A stretch of 64,000 bases of DNA from Kibdelosporangium persicum (GCF_013280595.1 NZ_JAAATY010000012.1:62001-126000); one strand, 5' to 3'; counted from the stretch's first letter, positions 1 to 8,634 are shown. Numbers and translations are program-made. Notes: generated from the sequence alone by a model not told the origin.

Positions 1-1539
1 GAGGTCGACGGCTCCGCCCCGGCGCAAGCCGTCCTCGATCAGGATCGTCGCAGGTGCCCAGACAGGACCTCGCCAGTACCCATCGGCTTCGTAGTGCGGA
101 GAGCTCGGCAGTTCGGTGGCGAGTCCGGCCGGTGTCAGGTGTTCGGCCACGCTCGTGGTGAGCGTGGCGTGCACGTCGGCAGGGAGTTCAGCGCCGAGAA
201 CAACCGGCATGAGGTCGAGCAGACTTGCTGTGGTGTGTGACGTGCCGTCGGTCGCGCGGCTGGTGAATCGGGAGCCGTCCCATAACTGCTCGAGCATCGC
301 CGCGAGCATGGTGTCAGCTTCATGCGCCCAGCGTGTCGCGGCCGTCGAGTCACCGAGCTCCTTCGCCAGTCGTGCCAGTTCCCGCATCTGCACCACCAGG
401 AACGCCGTGAGGTCGGCGGACTGCACCAAACGCTGTTCGGCGAAGACGGTGGCGTTGTCCCAGCCGCTGTCGTTGCCGTGCTCGTAGTGCGGGAACGGTT
501 GACCGAGCGCCCGGCGGTGGTCGAGCCAGAAGTTCGTCCATGCCGCCAGTTGCCGGTAGAGACGGGGCAGCTTGGCGGCCGGTAGCCCACGGGGAAGGCG
601 CTCGCGCAGTCTGTTCACCGCCCAGCCATGGATGGGCGGTTTGACGAAGTTGTGCAGGATCTCGGCGTGGGTGATCGAGTCGGGCAAGGCCCCGGTTTCG
701 GTCTGGTGGTCGAACACGACCTGGAGTTGGTCCCAGGCCAGCCCGGGCGCCGCGCGAGCCAGTGCCAGAGCGTTGAAGCAGTGGTCCCAGCTCCAGATCT
801 TGTCCATCCAGTGTTTGGACATCAGCACCGCGGGCCGGTGGACGAACCCGGCCGGTTCCACTATGGCCGACCACAGGACGTAGCAGGCGAGTTCGGCCGC
901 CGGAGTCCGATCGTCGCGCCACGGCGCGACCGCGTCGGCGAACTCCGCGAAGGATCGCCGCGATGCCGCCACGACCTCCGGAAACCGCGAGTGGCCTGAG
1001 AAACGTTCCCGCGCGGTGGTCAGTTCCTCCAGCACGAGTTCCCACTCGTCACCGTCATCACCGATGACGACCGCCCGCTCGGCCACGCCCAGTGCGCCTG
1101 CTCCGAGCCCGCGGACCGAACCGGACAGACGGGTCAGCCGGTAGCGGTGGCCTGTCTCGTAGGAGGTGAAGACGTAGGAGGAGGTCACCGGGTCGTGGAA
1201 GAAGTAGGTCCCGGTGAAGGGCGTCAGCGTGGCGTCGGCCGCGGCGATGCGCAACCCCAGGCCGCGTCCGGAAAACCTCAGCGACGAAGGCGACTCGAAC
1301 GCCGCATCCGCTCGTCCCCGCCCCGCGGACCAGGTCAGCACCGCTGGATTCGCCGTCACCTCGGTCGGCACGCGCGCGCCACTGAGCGCCGGCACCAGGC
1401 GGAGTACCGCGTGCATACCGTTGCGGTGCGAGACGAGGTGGAGGTCCTCGGCGTACGTGGCCGGCGCGACCACCGGGGAAACGCTCACCCAGGATCCCCG
1501 ATAGCTGAACGGTATCTCCCGCACCGAGAAGTCGTCCAC
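1..1539 (-). CDS. MGH1/GH63-like glycoside hydrolase (3' end outside window)
   Basis: A continuous minus-strand frame runs from a GTG at 1539 (after AGGAGG at 1545-1550) to the window edge, so 513 residues are visible and the C-terminus is missing. The end of the frame shows an (alpha/alpha)6-barrel pattern: WSWDHCFN near residues 248-255, a GWDNATVF stretch near 358 and GYWRGPVWAP near 485-494. These are hallmarks of MGH1-like/GH63 enzymes (mannosylglycerate hydrolase, glucosidase-like). No signal peptide is seen, so it is probably cytoplasmic and cleaves the sugar brought in by the importer just upstream. It is the last visible gene of a minus-strand operon, 17 bp after the permease stop. 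The clan-level call is good; the substrate cannot be read from sequence. Confidence 0.8.
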   Translation of the reverse strand, partial: MDDFSVREIPFSYRGSWVSVSPVVAPATYAEDLHLVSHRNGMHAVLRLVPALSGARVPTEVTANPAVLTWSAGRGRADAAFESPSSLRFSGRGLGLRIAAADATLTPFTGTYFFHDPVTSSYVFTSYETGHRYRLTRLSGSVRGLGAGALGVAERAVVIGDDGDEWELVLEELTTARERFSGHSRFPEVVAASRRSFAEFADAVAPWRDDRTPAAELACYVLWSAIVEPAGFVHRPAVLMSKHWMDKIWSWDHCFNALALARAAPGLAWDQLQVVFDHQTETGALPDSITHAEILHNFVKPPIHGWAVNRLRERLPRGLPAAKLPRLYRQLAAWTNFWLDHRRALGQPFPHYEHGNDSGWDNATVFAEQRLVQSADLTAFLVVQMRELARLAKELGDSTAATRWAHEADTMLAAMLEQLWDGSRFTSRATDGTSHTTASLLDLMPVVLGAELPADVHATLTTSVAEHLTPAGLATELPSSPHYEADGYWRGPVWAPATILIEDGLRRGGAVDL

Positions 1540-1556
1540 CTAACCCTCCTTTCCGG

Positions 1557-2369
1557 TCAGTCCCTGACAGCACCCGCGGTGATGCCCGAGGCCACGAAAC
1601 GCTGGGCCAGCACGAGCAGGATGGTCGCGGGCACGGAAGCGACGACGGCGGTCGCCATGATCGCGTTCCACTCCTGGTTGTTGTTGCCGATATAGCGGTA
1701 GATGCCGAGCGTCAACGGCTTCAGCGAGCCTCCGCTGTCGAGCGTCGCGGCGAACACGAAATCCGACCACGCCCACAAGAACGCGAACAACGCCGCGGTG
1801 ACGATCCCGTTGCGGCTAACGGGGAGCACGATCGACCAGAAGGTGCGCAGCGCACCGGCTCCGTCGATCCGTGCCGCTTGAACCAGGTCGTCGGGTACGG
1901 CGGCCATGAAGGCGGTGAGGATCAACACGGCGAACGGAACCGCGATGGTGGAGTCCGCGAAGATCAATCCCCACAGCGTGTTGGTGATACCAAGGCTCAC
2001 GTAGACGCCGTAGAATCCCAACGCCATGATGATCCCGGGGATCATTTGGGCGACGAGCAACGCGAACAGCAGCGGCCGGCGGCCGCGTGGGCGCAGCTTC
2101 GCCAACGAGTACGCCGCAGGTGCGGACAGCACGAGGGTCAGCACAACCGTGCCGGACGCGACCACCAGGCTGGTCGCGAAGTAGGGCAACTGCTCGTTCA
2201 ACACCCGGGCGTACCCCTCGAAGGTCGGTGCCGTCGGCAGGAAGTCCGGAGGCGACTTGCGCATCCTGTCCGCGGGAGTCAGGGAGACGTTGATCATCCA
2301 GTAGACCGGGAAGAGCATCACAGCGGTGAGCAGCACGCCCACGACAGTGCGCCAGGACCGCCTTGTCAT
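1557..2369 (-). CDS. Sugar ABC transporter permease, MalG type
   Basis: This 270-residue inner-membrane protein has about six hydrophobic segments and the binding-protein-dependent transport signature near its C-terminal third (EAA-loop region around QAARIDGAGALRTFW). It is the MalG-type half of the channel; the companion MalF-type gene overlaps it by 4 bp (ATGA at 2366-2369), which fixes the start at ATG 2369 even though the frame stays open further upstream. The C-terminal SGITAGAVRD tail is typical of sugar permeases of the CUT1 class. No ATPase gene lies nearby, as is common in actinobacteria where one shared ATPase (MsiK type) energises several CUT1 importers; that last point is inference here. 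Confidence 0.9.
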   Translation of the reverse strand: MTRRSWRTVVGVLLTAVMLFPVYWMINVSLTPADRMRKSPPDFLPTAPTFEGYARVLNEQLPYFATSLVVASGTVVLTLVLSAPAAYSLAKLRPRGRRPLLFALLVAQMIPGIIMALGFYGVYVSLGITNTLWGLIFADSTIAVPFAVLILTAFMAAVPDDLVQAARIDGAGALRTFWSIVLPVSRNGIVTAALFAFLWAWSDFVFAATLDSGGSLKPLTLGIYRYIGNNNQEWNAIMATAVVASVPATILLVLAQRFVASGITAGAVRD

Positions 2370-3247
2370 GCCGTCTCCTGGTGGCGCTGAAGGCGGACGT
2401 AGAGCAGCCCGGCGGCCACGGCGAGCACGATCAGGATGTTGCCCACCGCGGCGCTCGGCCCGAACCGGGGCAGCATGGTGCCGAAGCCCAGCTCGTAGGA
2501 CCAGGTGGCCAGTGTGGTGGACGAGCCGCTGGGGCCGCCGCGGGTCATGATCCAGATGATGTCGAACACCTTGAGCGTGTAGACCAGCCCGAGGAGCAGC
2601 GTGATGCCGGAGATCGGCCGCAGCAGCGGGAAAGTGACGTACCAGAACGCCTGCCACCGGCTCGCGCCGTCCAAAGAGGACGCCTCAGGCAGTTCCGCCG
2701 GGATGTTGCGCAGGCCGCTGTAGAGCACGACGAGGTTGAACGGGATTCCGATCCAGATGTTCGCGATCGTCACCGCCACCAGCGACCAGTCCGGCGAGGT
2801 CAGCCAGTCGACGGTGCCGAACCCGAGGAACGTCAGGGCCGCGTTGACAACACCGGCCTCACTGTTGAACATCCACGCCCACGTGGAGGCGGACACGATC
2901 AGCGGCAGCAGCCACGGCACGAGCAACAGTGCCCGCAGCGTCACGGAAAGCCGGAAGCCACGGGCGAAGAACACCGCCAGCGCCAACCCGATGACATACT
3001 GGAACACCAGGGACACCACGGTGAACACCACCGTGTTGCGCAGTGCCGGACCGAAGGCCGGATCGGCGAACACCTTGGCGTAGTTGTCCCAGCCGATCAG
3101 CGGTGCGCCGCCGTGCACAAAGGAGCGGACGGTGTGGTCGCGGATGCTCAGGTCGATGTTCGTCAGCAATGGGTACACGTAACACAGCAGCAAGTAGGCC
3201 ACGAGCGGAAGCAGGAACGCCCAGCCGACGGCTTGTCTGCGCGGCAC
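2366..3247 (-). CDS. Sugar ABC transporter permease, MalF type
   Basis: This 293-residue polytopic membrane protein begins with a hydrophobic helix (AFLLPLVAYLLLCYVYPLL) and carries the EAA-type cytoplasmic loop (PEASSLDGASRWQAFWYV) that docks on the ATPase. It is the MalF-type partner of the gene that follows with a 4-bp overlap. It starts 4 bp after the binding-protein gene, so the three are translationally linked. The product should form the channel for the oligosaccharide captured by the lipoprotein encoded at 3252-4487. Confidence 0.9.
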   Translation of the reverse strand: MPRRQAVGWAFLLPLVAYLLLCYVYPLLTNIDLSIRDHTVRSFVHGGAPLIGWDNYAKVFADPAFGPALRNTVVFTVVSLVFQYVIGLALAVFFARGFRLSVTLRALLLVPWLLPLIVSASTWAWMFNSEAGVVNAALTFLGFGTVDWLTSPDWSLVAVTIANIWIGIPFNLVVLYSGLRNIPAELPEASSLDGASRWQAFWYVTFPLLRPISGITLLLGLVYTLKVFDIIWIMTRGGPSGSSTTLATWSYELGFGTMLPRFGPSAAVGNILIVLAVAAGLLYVRLQRHQETA

Positions 3248-3251
3248 GGCG

Positions 3252-4487
3252 TCACTTCGCTGAGGCCGCGGCGGCCTGCAACGCGTCCTTCGGCGACTTC
3301 GAGCCGGTCAGTGCCGCCTGCACGGCGGTCCACAACGGCTGGGAGATCCGCGGATAGCGCGTGCCGAGGCCGTCACCGGTGCGCCCCTTGGCCGATTTCA
3401 CCGCGTCCACCCACACTGCGAAGTCCGGCTGGGCGGCAACCTGTTGTTGCTGGACCGAAGCCACGGCGGAGACGTAGGTCAGCGCTGTGTCCGTGGCCAG
3501 CACGGTCTCCGGACTGGTGAGGCAGTTGGCGATCCTGGCCGCGGTGGCTTCCTCGTCCTTGCCGCTCTGCGCGGGAACGGTGACGAACTCGCCGCCGGCC
3601 GGAGCGGGCGCCACGCCTCCGGTTCGGGACGGGATCGGGATGACGCCGTACTCGAAACCCGCCTTCTTGGCGTTTCCCAGCTGCCAGGTGCCGTTCACGG
3701 CGAAGGCGTACTCGCCGGTGGCGAACTCCTGCCAGCTCGTGGTCTGCGTGTTGCCGATGACCGAGTTCGGCGCGTACTTCCTGTCCAGCCACGACTTCCA
3801 CAATTCCAGCGCCGACACGGCCTCGGCCGACGACAGATCGGTCAGCTGCGCGCCGGCGCCCCAGAACCACGGCAGGAACTGGAAGGTTCCCTCCTCGGTG
3901 CCGATGGCGGAGAAGGTGATGCCCTTCTTGCCGGCCGCCGTGACCCTGGCCAGCGCCGCGTCCAGCGAAACCCAGTCCTTGATGGCGGCCGGGTCGACAC
4001 CCGCCGTGCTCAGCACCGCCCGGTTGTAGTACAACGCCAGGGTGTTCGCGCCGATCGGCACACCGTAGGTCTGCCCGCCAGTCTGCCCGGCGGCCACCAG
4101 GTTCGGCGCGGCCCCGGACGCGTCGAGTCCTGTGTCCTGATTGGACTTCAACACACCGCCCTCGGCGAGGGTGGAGACCACCGGGTTGTCCACGACCAGC
4201 ACGTTCGGGGCCGTCCCCTGTTGCGCGGCGAGCAGCACCTTGTTCGTCAGATCAGTGGTGTCGAAGGCCTGGCGTTCGACGTCGACACCCGCCTGGGCGC
4301 CGCACTTCCGGATGACCTTCACCCACTCCGATGTCCCGTCGAACTGGGGATACGGGTCCCAGACGGAGAAGGTTCCGGTACCGCTCGTGCCGCTGTCACC
4401 ACCCGGTCGTGAGGAACAAGCGGACAGGGCAAGCCCTGTCGCGACGAGTGCCGCGGTCAGACGCCGGGTGTTCGGCGAGCTCTTCAT
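3252..4487 (-). CDS. Extracellular sugar-binding lipoprotein of ABC importer
   Basis: This 411-residue solute-binding protein of the SBP_bac_1 type has an N-terminal lipoprotein signal: positively charged start, hydrophobic core and lipobox LSAC with the modified Cys near residue 24. The mature part has the bilobed-binding-protein pattern (FSVWDPYPQFDG near the start, GTWQLGNAKKAGFEYGVIPIP in the second lobe). It is the first gene of the operon SBP-MalF-MalG-GH63-like. A sigma70-type promoter (4565-4570 / 4542-4547) and a perfect LacI-type operator at 4512-4525 lie between its ATG and the divergent LacI gene, so it is very likely repressed by that regulator. Confidence 0.92.
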   Translation of the reverse strand: MKSSPNTRRLTAALVATGLALSACSSRPGGDSGTSGTGTFSVWDPYPQFDGTSEWVKVIRKCGAQAGVDVERQAFDTTDLTNKVLLAAQQGTAPNVLVVDNPVVSTLAEGGVLKSNQDTGLDASGAAPNLVAAGQTGGQTYGVPIGANTLALYYNRAVLSTAGVDPAAIKDWVSLDAALARVTAAGKKGITFSAIGTEEGTFQFLPWFWGAGAQLTDLSSAEAVSALELWKSWLDRKYAPNSVIGNTQTTSWQEFATGEYAFAVNGTWQLGNAKKAGFEYGVIPIPSRTGGVAPAPAGGEFVTVPAQSGKDEEATAARIANCLTSPETVLATDTALTYVSAVASVQQQQVAAQPDFAVWVDAVKSAKGRTGDGLGTRYPRISQPLWTAVQAALTGSKSPKDALQAAAASAK

Positions 4488-4511
4488 CGAGGCTCCTTCC
4501 CCACACCATCA

Positions 4512-4525
4512 TCGAACCGGTTCGA
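4512..4525. promoter_or_regulatory. LacI-type operator, copy 1 (TCGAACCGGTTCGA)
   Basis: This is a perfect 14-bp palindrome with the central CG typical of LacI/GalR operators. It lies about 25 bp upstream of the binding-protein ATG and just downstream of the predicted -10 box, a position suited to repression. Identical or near-identical copies occur at 4601-4614 and 5708-5721. Confidence 0.85.
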
Positions 4526-4541
4526 CAACGGGAGTTGCGCC

Positions 4542-4570
4542 ACCATAACCAGGTGATCCATGTCACGCAA
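4542..4570 (-). promoter_or_regulatory. Promoter for the SBP-permease-hydrolase operon
   Basis: Read on the minus strand, TTGCGT (4565-4570) and TATGGT (4542-4547) are separated by 17 bp. Transcription would start near 4535 and run into the operator at 4512-4525. The assignment rests on sequence match only. Confidence 0.55.
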
Positions 4571-4590
4571 TACTCCCGATGTCGTATCAT
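4561..4590 (+). promoter_or_regulatory. Putative promoter of the lacI-family gene
   Basis: A TATCAT -10 box at 4585-4590 is preceded, 18 bp away, by a weak -35 (TGTCAC, 4561-4566). The operator at 4601-4614 begins 10 bp after the -10 box and overlaps the predicted transcription start region, which implies autorepression. Confidence 0.4.
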
Positions 4591-4600
4591 CCAGTTGCTA

Positions 4601-4614
4601 TCGAACCGGTTGGA
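4601..4614. promoter_or_regulatory. LacI-type operator, copy 2 (TCGAACCGGTTGGA)
   Basis: It matches copy 1 at 13 of 14 positions. It sits 8 bp before the ATG at 4623 of the LacI gene, so repressor bound here would block the gene's own expression. Confidence 0.75.
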
Positions 4615-4622
4615 TGGGTCGC

Positions 4623-5636
4623 ATGAACATTGGCGAGATCGCCCGGCGGGCCGGCGTTTCGCGCAGCACGGTGTCCTACGCGCTGAGCGGAAAGCGGCCG
4701 GTTGCCGCGGCGACCGCCCGGCGGATCAACGAGGTCATCGCCGAACTGGGCTATCGGCCCAACGCCAGCGCGCGGGCGCTCGCGGAGGGCCGCACGCGCA
4801 CGCTGGCCCTGGTGATACCGCCTGCCAGCAGGCGGCTGACGAATGTGCAGCTCGATTTCGTCGCCACCGTGGTCGAGGCGGCCGCCGCGCACGACCTCGA
4901 CGTGCTGTTGTCGCCGAGCGGCGGGGACCATGACCGGTCGTTCGAGCGGATCGTCACCGGCCGCCGGGTGGACGGCGTGATCATGATGGAGATCCTGCTG
5001 GACGACCCACGGGTGACCCGGCTACGGCAGAACGAGCTGCCGTTCGTGACGATCGGGCACGTGGAGCATCCCGGCGGGTCGTGGTGGGTGGATGTCGACT
5101 ACGCGGCCCTGGTCCGGCGTTGCGTGCACCACCTTGCCGATCTGGCACATCGGCACGTGGTCCTGATCAACCGGTCCGCCGAGCTGGTGGCCGCCGGGTA
5201 TGGTCCCGCTGTGCGCTCCACGGCCGGTTTCCAGGAAGCGGCCGAGCAACGAGGACTGTCCGCTCATGTGGTCTGCTGCGCCGACGAGCCCGCGGCCGGT
5301 CTGGCGTGTTTCGAGCAGATCCGCGCCCGCCGGCCGGAGGTCACGGCGGTGGTCACCATCAACGAGGCGGCGCTGCCGGGTCTGCAACGAGCCTTGCACC
5401 GCGCCGGCCTGGTCGTGCCGCGGGATTTCTCGATCACCGGCGTCATCGCCGACCGGTTGGCCGAGGACTTCCACCCACCACTGACGGCCGCGGACGTACC
5501 GGCCGAGGAGATGGCCCGGCTCGCCGTGGATCTGCTGGTGGAACGGATCGCCGACCCGGCCGCCGACCCTCGGCACGCCTTGCTGGACCCGGTCATCTCA
5601 CTGCGGTCGAGCACCGGAGCAAGGCCGGCCCGATGA
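4623..5636 (+). CDS. LacI-family transcriptional repressor
   Basis: This 337-residue repressor has an N-terminal helix-turn-helix plus hinge (IGEIARRAGVSRSTVSYALSGKR, then YRPNASARALAEG near residues 45-57) followed by a periplasmic-binding-protein-like sensor domain. ATG 4623 was chosen because the HTH begins at residue 2; the upstream in-frame start would add a non-conserved tail and run through the operator. It is transcribed divergently from the importer operon, and the operator TCGAACCGGTTCGA lies before that operon, before this gene and before the secreted hydrolase at 5906. The simplest reading is a local, sugar-induced repressor of all three units. The inducer is unknown. Confidence 0.93.
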   Translation: MNIGEIARRAGVSRSTVSYALSGKRPVAAATARRINEVIAELGYRPNASARALAEGRTRTLALVIPPASRRLTNVQLDFVATVVEAAAAHDLDVLLSPSGGDHDRSFERIVTGRRVDGVIMMEILLDDPRVTRLRQNELPFVTIGHVEHPGGSWWVDVDYAALVRRCVHHLADLAHRHVVLINRSAELVAAGYGPAVRSTAGFQEAAEQRGLSAHVVCCADEPAAGLACFEQIRARRPEVTAVVTINEAALPGLQRALHRAGLVVPRDFSITGVIADRLAEDFHPPLTAADVPAEEMARLAVDLLVERIADPAADPRHALLDPVISLRSSTGARPAR

Positions 5637-5668
5637 GACCGAACCCGCTCGGCTGACAGGACCGGGCA

Positions 5669-5698
5669 TTGCGATCTGCGCGGCGGGTCGCGTACGGT
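5669..5698 (+). promoter_or_regulatory. Putative promoter of the ricin-domain hydrolase gene
   Basis: TTGCGA (5669-5674) and TACGGT (5693-5698) are spaced by 18 bp. The operator at 5708-5721 starts 9 bp further on, the same arrangement as at the LacI promoter. Confidence 0.45.
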
Positions 5699-5707
5699 CG
5701 TCAGCTG

Positions 5708-5721
5708 TCGAACCGGTTCGA
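5708..5721. promoter_or_regulatory. LacI-type operator, copy 3 (TCGAACCGGTTCGA)
   Basis: It is identical to copy 1. It lies nearly 200 bp upstream of the ATG at 5906, ties that gene to the LacI regulator at 4623-5636, and implies a long untranslated leader. Confidence 0.82.
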
Positions 5722-5814
5722 CCTCCTCCGGAAGTCGTCATGGTTCACACCTCGGCACCGGCTGCCCACCTGGCCGGTCCCGCCGAATGTCCCGCCCTGC
5801 CCAGACATCTGAAT

Positions 5815-5847
5815 CCCCTGCGCGACTCTGTCTCCCGCGCGCAGGGG
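5815..5847 (+). promoter_or_regulatory. Hairpin in the leader of the 5906 gene
   Basis: CCCCTGCGCG (5815-5824) pairs perfectly with CGCGCAGGGG (5838-5847) across a 13-nt loop, about 60 nt before the start codon. No T-run follows, so it does not look like an intrinsic terminator; it may stabilise the message or attenuate translation. Confidence 0.4.
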
Positions 5848-5905
5848 CAAAGCCCGGTTCGCTCGGTGATCTCGTGCTCTCCATCCCTGCTGCCGAAGGA
5901 GTCAC

Positions 5906-7741
5906 ATGAACGCCAGACCTCGCAACTGGCGCCGAATCCGTCGCGTTGGCGCCAGTCTGCTCACCGTCGGCGCGCTCGTCACCGCATCGGTGATGGTGCT
6001 CGGCGCGTCCGCCCAGGCGGCGGACGAATCGCTCAGCGTGGATTTCTCAGTTGCCGCAGGCTCCCCGACCTATCGGGCGTCCGGATGGATCTACGGCATG
6101 ACCGAGAACGCGTCGGGACCTGCCGACCACTTCTTCCGCGACATCAAGTTCCGGTACATGCGCGCGGGTGGCGCCCAGCTCGACAGTCCTGGTGGGTGGG
6201 TGTCGGGCCGGTACGACCGACGGTGGAACTCCACCCGGGCGCAGTTGCTGCGCACCCGTTCGCTGGGCGGGGAGTTCATCCTGCTGCCCCATGACCTGTG
6301 GGGCGCGGACGGCTATCCGATCTCGCGCTTCCCCGGCGACAACGGGAACTGGACCGACTACGACAACTTCCTCACCCGCCTGATCGCCGACGTACGAGCG
6401 ACCGGTGCCCCGGTGCAGTGGGACCTGTGGAACGAACCGAACACCACACTGTTCTGGAACCGCCCGCAAGCCCAGTACTTCGAACTGTGGCGACGGACGT
6501 ACCAACGCGTCCGGGCCGCGTTCCCGACGCACCTGATCGTCGGCCCGAGCATTGCCGGCGTTCCGAGCACGTCAGGCAGTTGGTGGACCCAGTACCTGGA
6601 CTTCGTCCGCGCCAACAACGTCATCCCCGACATCGTCAGCTGGCACTCCCTGCCGGGCGATCCGGTGGCGAACGTGGCGGCCGCCAATTCCTCATTGGAC
6701 TCCCGCGGCATCCCGCACCCACGCCCGTACCAGATCAACGAATACGGGTTACCCGACGAACAGAACCCCGGCGACGGCTCCTGGTACATCGCGCGGCTGG
6801 AGCGAGCAGGAGCTGACGGCCTGCGCGCGAACTGGGCAAGCGGCGGGAACCTGCACAACGACCTCGCCAACCTGCTCGTCCGTAACCAGGCAGGGCAGCA
6901 CCAGCCGAAAGGCGAGTGGTGGGTCTACCGCTTCTACGGTTCACAGACAGGCCAGATCGCCTCCGTCACCCCCAGCCCGTCCTATGACGCGTTCGCGACC
7001 AAAGCGACCGGGAGTGCCAAGGTTCTGGTGGGCGGTGGAGGCACCACCGGCAACATCGCTGTCAGCCTGCGACGCCTGGACACCGTGACCGGCCTGGTGC
7101 AGAACAATCAGGTACGGGTGGTCGCCCAGCGCATCCCGCACAATGGCGGCGGCGCGGTCCAAGGCCCGATCACCGTCCAGAACTCCGTGGTGACCTTGTC
7201 CGGCAACGCCACCACCATCAACCTGCCGCATGCCAACGCCGACGACACCTTCACCCTCACGCTTCTGTCCCCTTCGGACTCCGGCTTCCAGTCCGTCGCC
7301 GTCGCCCAGCACTCGCAGCAGTGCCTGGACAACACGAACATGAGCACCGCCGACGGCACCCAACAGCAGCAGTACCATTGCCAGGGCAGTAACCAGCAGC
7401 AGTGGGACTTCCGGCCAGTCCCGGGAGTCGCCGACACCTACAGGGTGGTCAACCAGCAATCAGGCAAGTGCCTTCAGGTCGACGGCGCCTCCACCGCCGA
7501 CGGCGCAGCCGTCCAGCAATGGACCTGCAACAGCGCGACCAACCAGCAGTTCGCGCTGCGCAAGGTCACCTACGCCGGTAACGACCCGCACGACTACCAG
7601 CTCGTCGCCCGGCACAGCGGAAAATGCGTCGACGTCAACGGAGTCTCCACCGCCGCGCAAGCGGTGGTCATCCAATGGGCGTGCAAACCGGTCAGCCAAG
7701 CCAGCCAGCTCAACCAGACCTGGCGGCTCTGGGGCCGCTAG
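5906..7741 (+). CDS. Secreted clan-A glycoside hydrolase with ricin-type (CBM13) domain
   Basis: The 611-residue product starts with a Sec signal peptide (cleavage after ASAQA near residue 38). The catalytic part (about 40-320) has a TIM-barrel clan-A layout: WDLWNEPN with the likely acid/base Glu177, and QINEYG with the likely nucleophile Glu279. This resembles GH39/GH79-type enzymes, but I cannot fix the family. Residues about 330-450 look like an all-beta accessory domain. The last ~140 residues are a ricin B-type beta-trefoil with repeated QxW units (QQQWDF, QQWTC, NQQFAL, QTWRLW), a carbohydrate-binding module. The ATG is preceded by AAGGAG. The gene is monocistronic, ends in a strong hairpin at 7853-7878, and shares its operator with the adjacent importer operon, so it probably releases the importer's substrate outside the cell. 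It contains a TTA codon within YGLPD. Confidence 0.85.
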   Translation: MNARPRNWRRIRRVGASLLTVGALVTASVMVLGASAQAADESLSVDFSVAAGSPTYRASGWIYGMTENASGPADHFFRDIKFRYMRAGGAQLDSPGGWVSGRYDRRWNSTRAQLLRTRSLGGEFILLPHDLWGADGYPISRFPGDNGNWTDYDNFLTRLIADVRATGAPVQWDLWNEPNTTLFWNRPQAQYFELWRRTYQRVRAAFPTHLIVGPSIAGVPSTSGSWWTQYLDFVRANNVIPDIVSWHSLPGDPVANVAAANSSLDSRGIPHPRPYQINEYGLPDEQNPGDGSWYIARLERAGADGLRANWASGGNLHNDLANLLVRNQAGQHQPKGEWWVYRFYGSQTGQIASVTPSPSYDAFATKATGSAKVLVGGGGTTGNIAVSLRRLDTVTGLVQNNQVRVVAQRIPHNGGGAVQGPITVQNSVVTLSGNATTINLPHANADDTFTLTLLSPSDSGFQSVAVAQHSQQCLDNTNMSTADGTQQQQYHCQGSNQQQWDFRPVPGVADTYRVVNQQSGKCLQVDGASTADGAAVQQWTCNSATNQQFALRKVTYAGNDPHDYQLVARHSGKCVDVNGVSTAAQAVVIQWACKPVSQASQLNQTWRLWGR

Positions 7742-7852
7742 ACCGGCGATCACCCCTGCCGCGATCACCAGCCCGGTGACCTGACCACCTTGTGCGCGCA
7801 CCGGGTCGGGACAGTGGGCCGTTCACAACGGGGGCGAGCAGAAGAGCTTGGA

Positions 7853-7878
7853 CGCCTACGGCCGGCAGGCCGTAGGCG
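7853..7878. terminator. Bidirectional terminator-like hairpin
   Basis: CGCCTACGGCC (7853-7863) and GGCCGTAGGCG (7868-7878) form a perfect 11-bp stem with a GGCA tetraloop. It lies between two converging genes, 112 bp after one stop and 14 bp after the other. No clear T-tract follows. Confidence 0.6.
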
Positions 7879-7891
7879 CCGGTCCTGCGGA

Positions 7892-8617
7892 TCAGGGCAC
7901 GAACGAGGCGAGCTGCTCGTCGAGCCACGGGTAGAGCTCCTCGGCCTTGGTGCTGAGCCGGGACTTCAGATCCCGCGTGGTCTCGTCGGCCAGCACCTCG
8001 ATCGAACCGTCCGCGACAGCGTCGTAGGCCTGAGCGACAACACTTTCGGCACTGACCTTCGGCACGTCCCAGCGGGCCGACATCGGAGTGTCGACCATGC
8101 CGACGAGCAGGCCGATGACCTGCGTGCCACGCGGGCGGAGCTGGGCGCGCAGCGCGTTGGTGGCCGACCACATCGCCGCCTTCGACGCCGCGTAGCCGGT
8201 CGGCACGTTGACCCAGGCCGCGGCGGACAGGATGTTCAGCAGCGTGCCGCCGCCGTTGGCCGCGAGCACCGGGATGAAGGCGTTGGCGACCCGCAGGTTG
8301 CCGAAGAAGTTGGTCTCGAAGATCCGGCGGAGCTCGTCCTCCGGCCCGGAGATGGAGTCGCCGGCGGGCGCGACGGCCGCGTTGTTGATCAGCAGATCGA
8401 CGTCCGTCGCGGCCGCGGCGGCGCGCGCGACGCTGTCCGGGTCGGTGAGGTCGAGGGCCAGCGACTGGACACGGGCGTCGTCCCAGTGCTTCGGGGTGCG
8501 CGCGGTGGCGTAGACCTTTGCCGCGCCCCGCCCCAGTGCCTGCCGGACGAACTGCTCGCCGAGACCGCCGTTGGCGCCGGTCACGAACACCGTCCGGCCG
8601 TCGAGTGACTGACTCAT
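7892..8617 (-). CDS. SDR-family NAD(P)-dependent oxidoreductase
   Basis: This 241-residue classical short-chain dehydrogenase/reductase has the nucleotide-binding TGANGGLG motif at residues 13-20, NNA at 78-80 and the catalytic triad Ser131, Tyr142, Lys146 (YAASK). Length is normal for the family. It is divergent from a TetR gene, and the 78-bp gap holds two matching palindromes (8635-8674), so it is probably repressed by that TetR protein. The substrate is unknown; such pairs often respond to small hydrophobic or reactive compounds (inference). Confidence 0.93.
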   Translation of the reverse strand: MSQSLDGRTVFVTGANGGLGEQFVRQALGRGAAKVYATARTPKHWDDARVQSLALDLTDPDSVARAAAAATDVDLLINNAAVAPAGDSISGPEDELRRIFETNFFGNLRVANAFIPVLAANGGGTLLNILSAAAWVNVPTGYAASKAAMWSATNALRAQLRPRGTQVIGLLVGMVDTPMSARWDVPKVSAESVVAQAYDAVADGSIEVLADETTRDLKSRLSTKAEELYPWLDEQLASFVP

Positions 8618-8634
8618 CTAAACTCCTTGTCAAG

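Noticed and set aside
5740-6294. Plus-strand open frame starting at the leader of the clan-A hydrolase
   Set aside because: It overlaps the signal-peptide and catalytic region of the real gene in another frame and has poor codon bias.
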